A stretch of 64,000 bases of DNA, from NCBI RefSeq assembly GCF_019649055.1, contig NW_026570243.1, positions 1-64,000 of the forward strand, given 5' to 3'. Below the pieces are notes generated by a model. That model was given only the letters and a program-made list of their open reading frames with translations, had not been told where the DNA came from and searched no databases. The first letter of the stretch is position 1. Every line of letters begins with the position of its first letter. The position numbers and the translations under genes were made by a program. This DNA comes from Paramacrobiotus metropolitanus (Eukaryota > Tardigrada > Eutardigrada > Parachela > Macrobiotidae). Below, in pieces: positions 51,301-60,889 of the stretch.

Positions 51301-54300
51301 GCTTCTGGTGTTTCCGTTGTAACCACCTCATTGCTTGTTGTTGTCTGGATTTTCGGAGGCGGTGTCGGTCGAGTGGCCACTTCGCCTGGAGTAGTCGTTA
51401 CTTCCGGCACCTCCGTTGTAACGACCTCATTACTTGTTGTTGTCTGAATTCTGGGTGGAAGTGTTGGCTGAGTTACCACTTTGCCCGGCGTAGTCGTTAC
51501 TTCTGACGCCTCCGTTGTAACCACTTCAGGTTGTGTCGTGGTACGGATGCGTGGCGGTAACGTCCACCGTCCTGTTGTGGTAACTGCACCTAACGGCGTG
51601 GTTGTCTCTTCAGCCGATGGGGTGGTCGTTTCGTGTTCCGGTGTGGTCGAAGCTACTGGCGGAGCAGTGCTCCCCTCGCCTTCCGGTGTTGTCGTGCTGG
51701 ATCGAGGCGGAATAGTCCAGCAAATAACAGGAGCGGTGGTTTCCTCCACCGGCGTTTCCGGCGTCGTGGTCTCGGCCTCGCTGACCGTGGTTACAAAGAA
51801 TTTGGGAGTGGTAACGGCTGGCTTGGCTGTCGAGGATTTCGGAGACAGTGTCCAGCACATCTTCAGCGGCGGCGTAGTCGTCAACGCCTCGCGCGACGTC
51901 GTTACCGCTGGGGCGGTTGTCGCTTCCGATACCTCCGTCGTAGTTGTCACTTCCGGTACCTCCGTCGTTACCAGTTCTCCGGTCGGCGTTGTCGTGGTAC
52001 CCACCAATGGAACCGTTGTCCTTTGCCGAGGAGCGGTTGTTGTCTTGACCTTTTTGGGCGGTAAGGTCCAGCACAAGGGCGTGTGCCACCCTTCGGTGGT
52101 AGTGGTGACGGCCGGAGGTTTGTGGGTAATCGTTACTTCAGTGGTTACCACCGGCGATTCCGTGGTCGTCGTTGTATCTGCAAAAACCAACATTGAAAAT
52201 CTGCCAGTCAGTTGAGGGTGCTTTTATGGTACCTTCGTATTGGTTAATGGTGATAATTCCCGGAACGTATTTTTGTTTCAGTGTCTTCTCGAACTCGTAC
52301 CACACTTGAGCGATATCGATGGTGCCGCCTTTATAGGTGATTTTGTACGTGAGAATCTTCCCCGGTAACGGTTTCTCGCTGATGACCGTGATTTCCGGGT
52401 TAACGTAGCCGAATCTTCCTGCAGAACGTCATATTGGTTAAAATGCGCTACATCATGTCGGCTGCCTCATCTGCGTACCAAGAATCACTTTCCAAATGGA
52501 GAAGATCTGTTGCAGTTTGGCATTACGTTCGTCCTCCGTCGTGTAGCTAACACCGATGGAATCAATGAGACTCTGCACGGAACCTATCCACAAACTCTTC
52601 CTTAAAACGACGTAGAGTGATAGAGAGCAATCATAATAAGCGTACCGGCCATCGTGTCGGTCATAGGAATGAGCGTCACGCCCAGAATCGGTTTCACCTG
52701 GAACGCCGTCTGGAAACTGATGAGGAGATCGTTGACGCTGATGGTCAACTTGGGCCCGGTGAAGATGATGTGATAGGTCACGGTGATCTTGGTTTGACCC
52801 GGCGCCGGGAGTTTGGCGTGAACGAACTCGATGCGGACATCCGTGATATGGAAGCGTTCTGTAATGATTCCAGTACTCAGAGTGGATCTTAACCAAGGAG
52901 AGTTCACTGGGCAGCGAAAAACGTTCTTGAAAGCATCAGACAGCCACATGCTAACGTACAGCTGATAGCTTCTTATAAAACGTCAAAAGCTGGTTGTGGA
53001 TGTTTTACGGATTGGAATGGGATAGTCTCTTAACGCCGCATTTAGAAGCTACAATCTCAGGATGACCGGTTGCAGAAACAAAGAAAACTACCTAGTTTTA
53101 TATGGCTAATAGCTTTTAATAAAAGGTCACCACTGCTAAGTGTTCGGATAAGAATTTACCGAGAACGGATTTCCAGATGATGAGGATAGCCTCCAGCAGT
53201 CGATCGCGCTCGGTCTCCGTCGTATAGCTTAGGACGATGTTGTCGGTAATGGTCTGCGTCGCCATGGTTGTTTTAACAATGGTGTTGCCTAAAGAAACCC
53301 GCTGTTTATTATAGCATACAGCTTTGCAGGATGCGCGAATAGAAGACGAGTAACTGACTGCTGAATGCTCCACCGGGAATCAGGGCCACATCGGCGATGG
53401 GCGTCTCCTGCATTTTAGCCAGGAACTGTCCGGCCACATCGTTCAGGTTGATCTGGGTGCTCAAACCCGAGAAGATGACATTGTACACCACGATGGACAT
53501 TGACGGTCGCTCCCGGTTTATCCGAGTCGAGCTCGATGCGGACGTTGACCGCATCTTTGGCCGCTGTTCAGTGCGAAACACCGGTTAATTTGCAAGGCTC
53601 CAGAAAACTGATGAGATGGCAAATACATTACTTAATATAGGCTGCCAAACAGCCAGAATTCGTTGCAGTAACGCCGCTCGCTGCCAGTCCGCGGTGTACG
53701 TAAGGCTGATGGTGTGGGAGATGGTCTGGACGGCTGTCGATGAGTCGGTAACAGTGTCTTTAACCAGCACCGTCGTGGACGTCGTCGTACTGTCCACATT
53801 ATCGGTAACTGTGCCAAAATTTGAAAAAAACAACATTCTATCCCGTTTTTCGTAAAAGTGAATTCTTTTTGCCAACCATATTAGTTTTACTTTGGGAATT
53901 TCGCAAACTGTTTTTATGAGAAACGTGAGTATGTATCCTGAATTTTGCAGCTCTTGATACGACAGTTTCGTATTAGAGCAAAAAATGTACTGTATGCTAC
54001 GAATGTTTACGTATATCAAATTGGCCAGCGTCTGGCTAGTTCAGTACTTTATGTTTGTCGAACATTGTCAGTATAATGTACCTGATGTATCACTTGCGTC
54101 AATAGACTTGTCGGTCTCTGTAAATAAACAAACTGCGTTAAATGCGAGTATTAAATGCGACAAGCTCGAACAACGATATACAGTATCTATGACAATTTAA
54201 TTATCACTGCACATGCTTAAATACTAACTAATGCAATTACTGTGCCGGTAATGGTGTTGATTACTGTAATGCTGTTTAGCGCTAATTATTGTAGTCTGTT

Positions 54301-56620
54301 TCATTATTATTGTACGAGTATCCGTAATAGTTTTATTGCCACATTGATACCATGTTCAATAATATTTTACGACTGAAACAATTTTCCGTACTTGTACTGT
54401 AATCTATTCACTGCGAATTACGTACGCGGTTGACAAGGATTTCCATCGTCATCCACCCATTTCACTGTGCACTTGCTGTTATCGCCCAATGCGCCTAAAA
54501 TACACAAGCTAAGTACAATGCAGTTTTGGTTAATTGGAGTCAGATTTTATTAATCGGTCAAGAACACTGCAATTAATTTTCCGAATTCACTAAATTTGTA
54601 CCCGCGACAAACTTCGTTACATAGACATCATAATCATTGAGTTGTTATTGCTTGCCGGATTAATTGTAATTAGGTGCAATTATTAATCAACGGACATTGT
54701 ATGTCGCTCAGTTCGGCGAGAACAAGAATGTAACGCCCGTTCGCTTTCACTCTCGCCGAGTGCCGGGTAAACGAACTCCACAGAACACAACGAAGGCCGT
54801 TACATTGATACATTATTTCTTTTTGCACGGCACGCCCAGACTACGTGTCTTCGGTTTTTATGCATAACAAGGGTAGATTTAATATAATTTATGCTGATTA
54901 ACATAATTTACGGAAACACCAATATGCGGTGACCAAAGCCCTAACCGCTTTATTATCGATACATTAACAAAGTTCCATGCCAAACGGACACAGTTTACTA
55001 TTCGTCCAGTCTCGTGATTGTTCAAATAAAATAAAGGGTGAGACTATAGGCACCCCTTTCACCCCCGTTTGCTATAGGCACCCCCTTTTGCACCCTGTTT
55101 TACTATAGGCACCCCTTTTCCATTAGATAATTCTCGCACCCCGTTTTTTTCCGCGGACTATAGGCACCCATTTTTAAACTTTTTTCCCAGAAGACTGCCA
55201 CAATGTTTTGACAGTTGTTTTGTTTCACAAAATATTTTGACGATCTGACATTCTGACATAATTAGGTCACGCATTCAAAAAAGAAAGGTATGTTAGGCAC
55301 TCCATCCGACAATTGGCCGGTTTGGCTGATCGGCCAGCATAGATCGATGCGCATGGCATCTTCCACGCGCACGACAATATCGCCCTTTTGGATGGGTTGC
55401 TCGTTCGCTGGTTTCCGTCCGACGCGTTTTGGGCATCTTAGCAGGATTTCAGTTTCTATAACCTCTGCTAGCCATGCACGGTGGGTGGCAGCTTTTGTGA
55501 AAACTGCGTTCTCTGGCCTGTGCCCTTGCACAATTTCACACTGCCAAGCGCAGACCAGTGGCCCGCATTGATTCGTGCCAGGCAACTGGCGCTGCACAAC
55601 CGGAAGCCTAATGTTCACATCACGCGTTTCGCGTCCATAGAGCATGGATAACTGAAGGAAGATATGCTCCGGAAGCGCGGGGTCCAGGCTGTTGTATACG
55701 GTGACGAACGGGTCACCTTGTCGCTTATGTGACAAAACAAAATGATGTGCGCCATACAACACCTGCACGCATCCCATTCCGGCGTCAACTTCGTCCTGAA
55801 TTCGGGTGTGTGCGACAAAACAAAATTCGACCTTAAAACATAGCAACGGACAATAGGGGGTGCCTATAGCTTTCGCACACGACGGGGTGCAGAGATTAAT
55901 TAATCGAAAAGGGGGTGCCTATAGTCTAAGTGGGTGCGAAAGGGGGTGCCTATAGATAACGGGGGTGAAAGGGGTGCCTATAGCCATTTCCTAAAATAAA
56001 TTAGGTTTCAGTCGTTACTATCGTCCGTACTGTCTGTGTTTGTCATGACTAAAATTATTCGGATAACAATGTTACAATGGACATAGTGCAAACTTGCATT
56101 TAATCCCCGCAAATGCCAGGGTGGTTTCAGAAATTTATCAACACAACTTAACCCGTTTATTCATTTGAAAACTGATTACTGTCAATTAATACTGAAATGC
56201 TTACTAAAAAAACTTGCAAATTCAAAAAAGCCAGCTTCGAAATTCAGAATAAATGAATTCATTAGAAAATCTCAGTAATATGAATTCTGTTAAAATGAAC
56301 TTTGCAGAGGACAATTGTAATATGTATTAAAATTTACCCTAAATTACGTAGTCGCGGTAAAATAAAATTTATCTAAAAATTCGTAGTCAAACAACCTGCT
56401 ACGTCCCTGAATAATGCCTACATTCAATGGATACAATGAAATTCAAATAAATGCAAGGGTAATTAGTCAAATCAGTTTGATAATAAGCAGCGCTTACCGC
56501 ATTCAGACGAATCGAAACTTTCACTTTCGCTGATATCGCTGCTTGAGTTCACACCTTTCACTGATGATCCGCCGGATACACTCGCTGAGCCGCCGGCAAA
56601 AGCGCCTGACTTCGAAGAAG
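42317..56620 (-). CDS. gene C: giant Thr-rich mucin-like protein with three SEA-like modules and ~33 CWT motifs (5' end missing)
   Basis: Recognised exons, 5' to 3': 56620-56498 (Ser/Gly/acidic), 54494-54426 (small, two Cys), 53808-53632, 53563-53358 (or -53373), 53288-53160, 52858-52646, 52583-52479, 52418-52233, 52177-44979 (7.2 kb), 44464-43111, 43047-42765, 42685-42317. They total about 10.4 kb, or 3,470 codons. Three copies of the A/B module (ERDRLLEAILIIW, DERNAKLQQIFSIW and so on) precede a rod of about 2,800 residues of TTT, TEVPE and KFFVTT words. CWT(L/V)PPK recurs about 33 times, usually with single cysteines 25-90 residues apart. Upstream junctions are phase 1; the three 3' junctions are phases 0, 2 and 0. 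Single-base frameshifts occur near 43,771 and 53,485-53,505. I found no signal-peptide exon. Probable role: secreted, glycosylated, cysteine-crosslinked structural mucin. Confidence 0.7.
44979..52177 (-). repeat. 7.2-kb Thr-rich repeat exon of gene C
   Basis: One uninterrupted exon of about 2,400 codons. It contains 25 CWT motifs in recurring pairs: KICWTLTPKP, then about 25 residues later KFFVTTVAES, then ETTTPETPVEE and VICWTVPPKA. Larger blocks repeat. For example, the segments around 47.1-48.7 kb and 48.7-49.3 kb share whole 100-residue stretches. The exon begins in phase 1 with DTTTTTESPV and ends at a GTAAGC donor in phase 0. Confidence 0.9.
55036..55991 (-). mobile_element. ~956-bp inverted-repeat DNA element carrying a Ulp1-like frame, in an intron of gene C
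   Basis: Both ends hold three copies of the word CTATAGGCACCCCCTTT in inverted orientation (55049-55170 and about 55,855-55,985), separated by variable CACCC tracts. Outside them is a 9-bp direct repeat TAAAATAAA at 55027-55035 and 55992-56000. That word is AT-rich, so chance cannot be excluded. The element lies in the 2-kb intron between the first two recognised exons of gene C. A 9-bp duplication with a Ulp1-type protease frame recalls Mutator-like elements that carry such frames, but no transposase is present. Confidence 0.65.
55262..55846 (-). CDS. Ulp1/C48-like cysteine protease fragment inside the element
   Basis: 194 codons with no ATG at the open start, so partial. GAHHFVLSH (His34/35) and VYNSLDP (Asn52) are followed by QRQLPGTNQCGPLVCAW with Cys94. 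This is the order and spacing of His, Asn/Asp, Gln and Cys in SUMO-protease-like domains, which are common cargo of animal and plant transposons. After Cys94 the EIVQG...HRAWL segment resembles the domain's helical end. A short basic and then acidic tail follows to the stop at 55262. It is the same strand as gene C but is not joined to its exons. Activity cannot be judged. Confidence 0.5.
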   Translation of the reverse strand: MLCFKVEFCFVAHTRIQDEVDAGMGCVQVLYGAHHFVLSHKRQGDPFVTVYNSLDPALPEHIFLQLSMLYGRETRDVNIRLPVVQRQLPGTNQCGPLVCAWQCEIVQGHRPENAVFTKAATHRAWLAEVIETEILLRCPKRVGRKPANEQPIQKGDIVVRVEDAMRIDLCWPISQTGQLSDGVPNIPFFFECVT

Positions 56621-57189
56621 CTACAATACGATCACGCTTACTGTACCATGCATAATACTATGTATTAAACAAAATGGTCAACGAATAACTTGGCCGGTTA
56701 ATAAAGCACACGCACGCTGCAAATCGGTCAAGAACACTTACAACTCGCGCTAGCAGTGACCACTTTGTGGCAGCCTTTTGAAGGCACGCGTTGCGAATCG
56801 GATCCTATAAAACCGCCAACAATCGTTGCTTAAACATTCCACAATAAAGGATCATATTATTGTTAGCACCGTAATTATAATATTATGATAAACATAATTA
56901 TGTTTAATCCAAACTTGCCATCTGAAAGCGCCGATAAAACTGAACGATATTCTCCAGATAACAACAACAAAGAGATCAACAACTGCACACCCAAGGCGGT
57001 GCTGTGGTGACATCCCACCATGGTCATCCGTGCATGGAGATGCATGCGGAAAAAATGAAAAAAGTAAACAATGAGGCGGAAATTCTTTATATGACACGCC
57101 GCCGCCCTTCACATAATCCTTTAATTCAGATTATTCATGTTGCTGTAATCAACTACGCCTTTACATGTAATCTGACAATAGGCTAATTA

Positions 57190-58240
57190 CAGCAACTATT
57201 CTAGTAAAAAGCGGCCAAAATTTCGATGTCGTGGAGGTCGTTTAGCAATTTTTTTGCCTGAGTAATGTGTATCGAACAGGCATCGGACAGTCGCTGTTGG
57301 TTAAGTGCACAGGCCTGATTTCAGGTGCGACAATGAGCTTGACCTTTGTCAGTATGCACGGAGAATGGGCCGTTAAACGGTGAATGTTGTGCAAGGTCGA
57401 ATGGCCGTCGTAGCCGGCGGGGGACGGTGGTACATATTGACATTTTACAGACATTGAAATATCATTAATTACGTGCTTCTCTCGGCGTATAAAAAAGGTC
57501 TGAGCCGTTTTATTTTGTAATTCAACATTAGTAATTTGTTCGACAGGCCGAAGAAATCTAAGAAGTTCCGAAACTTTCAGGGTACCGGTGATGGATACTT
57601 TTTGTAAACTCCATTATTTAATAGAACTATAGCGCAAATCTTATGTAGATCAATCGATTGACATTTAGATATTGCAACTGGGTTATTAGTATTATTTCAG
57701 TCCTTTTTTATTATATTTTTTAAATCAACCATAAACTCTTTGAAAAAAGAGAAATTTTCTGTATGAAGAACCTATTTTATTTATTTCGGTAGTGTGTAAT
57801 GTATCATACGGTGAGTTCGCTTTAGTTTGCGATATAAGTGACTGAATGTGATATGGTTTTGCCTTACGGCGCTTTTGTCTGCTTCGTTCGCCTTGCCGTC
57901 TGCTCGTTACAGACTGACTGCCTTTTGCTACAGTAGACTGCATACGTTATGACTCTGCAAATACCTATATAGTTGTTATCGTTAAATTAAATTTCTTCTC
58001 TTCCAAAAATGCAGCGGCTGACCTTTTAAATTTTCTAACAAATGTTTATTATTAAAATAATTATACTGTAGGCGCAATAGATAAAAAATCTGAAAACTGC
58101 AATGTTTTTCGCGGTTAAGTGCCAGTTTGTGGTCAAATAAGTCTTCCGTGACCTTCAAACATCCTAACACACAGAGCTGACACTAGCGCGCAGGACAAAA
58201 GGATAATAAATTCTTGCTATAAAAACTCTACAATCCAGTT
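57190..58240. other. intergenic, no gene recognised
   Basis: Upstream side of gene C. I looked here for a signal-peptide exon on the minus strand and found none that fits. It contains a plus-strand TATAAAAAA at about 57,489 without a convincing gene after it. Confidence 0.4.
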
Positions 58241-58247
58241 TCTACTG

Positions 58248-58607
58248 TCAGCCTAGAAACCAGTTGCCATCCGAGCGCGTTGCGACCGGTGTTGGGTTGT
58301 CCAGCATCTGGAGCTGGCGCAGGATCGCGATGGGTCCGAGCGGGGTATGATAGTAGCGCGGCAACGCTGGCGGATTCTGCAGTGCTGTGGAAGCACAATT
58401 GTGATTCGTCACACAAGGCGCTGGGTTACCCTTGTGCACTGAAAACAATGTCCGGGCGTGCCTTCCGGCAGAGAGTAATTCATTTTCTTCACGGGTAAAG
58501 TGCTGAGCCAGTTTGAAGTAGAACGGAAATATCCCTTTGTAGATGTAGCGCGGAACCGGTAGCGCGGTGTTTCCTGCAACCATAATAAGCAAAAGAACGA
58601 GCAGCAT
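58248..58607 (-). CDS. small secreted protein, unknown family
   Basis: Single-exon frame of 119 residues starting MLLVLLLIMVAGNTALPVPR, a clear signal peptide with cleavage after AGNTA or nearby. The mature part is about 100 residues with basic stretches and two cysteines four residues apart from the ends of a CVTNHNC loop. It ends DGNWFLG and then stop. No dibasic-flanked repeated peptides are seen, so a neuropeptide precursor is possible but unsupported. A TATATG lies just upstream on the minus strand. No paralogue is visible in the window. Confidence 0.45.
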   Translation of the reverse strand: MLLVLLLIMVAGNTALPVPRYIYKGIFPFYFKLAQHFTREENELLSAGRHARTLFSVHKGNPAPCVTNHNCASTALQNPPALPRYYHTPLGPIAILRQLQMLDNPTPVATRSDGNWFLG

Positions 58608-59449
58608 GTTGCATATACTCGTACTGTGGGCACCCGAATTAGCAGTCCAATATCACACTTAGAGTGCAACGATGTGCTAATCTTATCTGTGCTAATATAG
58701 TGTAACTCTGTTAGTAAGCACTCTAAATAAATTTCGTAAAATTTTGTAGAAATATGCCGTAAAATTTAGCCGGTAACATAAAAACGTAGTACTTGTAGCA
58801 AAAAAGTATACATGAAATGCATCACCACTGCGACACGTGTACTGCAATCTGCCTTTATATCCTCGCCACTTAGTGTACAAATTGCGATCATTAGGTACAC
58901 ATTACGCATACTAGGTATTGTAGATTCTATAAAACTATTGATCGATGTGACCGTATAATTCTTCACATGAGCATGTTCATAACTGGATACAGAGGTTTCT
59001 CAATAAAATAAGACGATGTCTCGATAGCTGATAACAATACTGGGATTTCCTGGAGACCCCAAATGTCGAACACACCCGCATCGTTGCAAGTGCATTCCTG
59101 CTGGACCGTTAATAACTGACCGTTCGATTTTACACATTTCACTCACTATATAATCACATTTTACACGTTGTATACCGTTCGATTTACGCATTCGTACGCT
59201 ACAATTACTTTTGTAGTAAAACTGCGTTGCAGAGCAAACCTAAACCTGCACCCCAAAATTCCCTTAACGGATTCCATTTCAAAATGGTTGATATTAGCCA
59301 AAATTACCTCTAATTAGTTTTTAAAACCTAATGATACAGCGTTCTTAGAAAAGCAGTTGTCGTTGTTCATCCCTAGGGGAAATTTTTACCAAGTGCTACC
59401 GATATACAGACCTCTGTACGTGCTGCAAAATTTCAGCTTCAATACAATT

Positions 59450-60165
59450 AAGGAAAGTGGCCTGGTACATGGTCCCAAAGTCGTGTACATGCACAAAATC
59501 TTTCAGTTCCGCGCACTTCCGAACCCGTTTTCTCTTGTTTTATGACATTCTGTAGCCAGATGATTTGTATACACGGGCGTGAAAACCGTTTGTGCGCGCA
59601 ACATCCGGCTCGGGAGTACTTCCGAGCCGGATGTTGCGCGCCATAACTAGTTATGGCTCTAAGAAAATTACACAAAGTTTAAATGCGGTCAGGTGAACCA
59701 AAAGTCTTAATATGGACTGATCTTCTCAGATAATGCACGTAACCACGAAGAACGTTTTTACACCGATGACCGATCCACTGTTCTATCATGCTTTTCAAGT
59801 TTTAAAATGAATTTCAAAAATTTTAAAATTCATTTTAAAATTTGAAAAAAATCATGGGCGTCTGGATCGGTGTAAAAACGACCTTCATGGCCATGTGCAT
59901 TCACGTGCAAAATTTGAAGGAGATCGGCATAATAAGGCTTTTGGTTCGCTTGAATGCATTTAAACTTTTTGGAGTTTCCTAACAGCCGTAAATCCCGAAC
60001 CGGATGTTGCGTGCACAAACGGTTTTCACGCTGGCTACAAAATGTTTAAAAAATTATCTGGTTACAAAATATCATAAATCAAAGCAAAAAGGTGTTTGGA
60101 GGTGCGCGAAAGTGAAAGTTTTCGTACATGTACACGAATTGTTACCATGAACCGGGCCACTTCCC
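59450..60165. mobile_element. ~716-bp foldback element, unit 1
   Basis: The whole unit is an imperfect palindrome centred near 59,815. The left arm (AAGGAAAGTGGCCTGGTACATG, TGTGCGCGCAACATCCGG, TTTAAATGC, GAACCAAAAGTCTTA) is mirrored by the right arm (TAAGGCTTTTGGTTCGC, GCATTTAAAC, CCGGATGTTGCGTGCAC, CGGGCCACTTCC). The centre is TTTTAAAATGAATTTCAAAAATTTTAAAATTC. No coding frame is present. It resembles snap-back MITEs. Confidence 0.8.
59594..59641. repeat. perfect 20-bp stem, 8-base loop
   Basis: GCGCGCAACATCCGGCTCGG and its exact complement flank an 8-base spacer inside the left arm of foldback unit 1. It is a second, local palindrome not present in unit 2. It may record an inverted micro-duplication at the CCGGATGTTGCGCGC motif. 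Confidence 0.9.
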
Positions 60166-60880
60166 TAAGGAAAGTGGCCCGGTACATAGTGTCAAAAATG
60201 GGATACATCAAACATACACTAAAAATTTCGCTTGTGCGCACTCCGAATTACAATTTTGTAATACTTTATGTCATTCTAAAGCTAAATGATTTGTATACAT
60301 TGTTCTGAAAACCGTATGCGCGCGCAAGATCCGGTTGCCGAGATATAGTCCATTAAAATGGGTGAAAAGTTAAATGCATTGTTGTTACCAAAAGTCTTGT
60401 TACCAAAGTACGAATTGTTGCCAAAGTACCCGATCTTCTTGAAACTTTGGTGCAAAAGACACATGGTCACAAAGTCGAAAGTGAACCAATACCGGACCCA
60501 TAGCATTTTTTTCCGATTTTAAAATGAATTTCAAAAATTTTAAAATTTATTTTTAATTTATGGGAAAGTGCTATGGACCTGAAATTGGTTCACTTTCGGC
60601 TTTGTGGCCATGTGTCTTTTGCAGCAAAGTTTCAAGAAGATCGGGTATTAACCAGACTTTTGGTACAAACAATGCATTTAAACTTTTCGCCCATTATAGA
60701 ACACCTTATCTCGGCAAACGGATGTTGCGCGCGCATACGGTTTCCAGAACAATGTATGCGAATCATTTAGCTTTAGAATGACATAAAGTATTACAAAATA
60801 GTCATTCAGAGAGTGCGCGCAAGCGAAAATTTTGGTGTATGTATCCCATTTTTGACGCTATGTACCGGGCCATTTCTCTT
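60166..60880. mobile_element. ~715-bp foldback element, unit 2
   Basis: A second full palindrome, centred near 60,530, directly abutting unit 1 at TTCCCTAAGGAAAG. Its left arm (GTGGCCCGGTACATAG, ATGATTTGTATACATTG, AAAACCGTATGCGCGCGCAAGATCCGG) mirrors its right arm (CCGGGCCATTTCTCTTACC at the end). It shares ends, centre and the CCGGATGTTGCGCGC word with unit 1 but differs across much of the arms. Confidence 0.8.
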
Positions 60881-60889
60881 ACCATTTCT

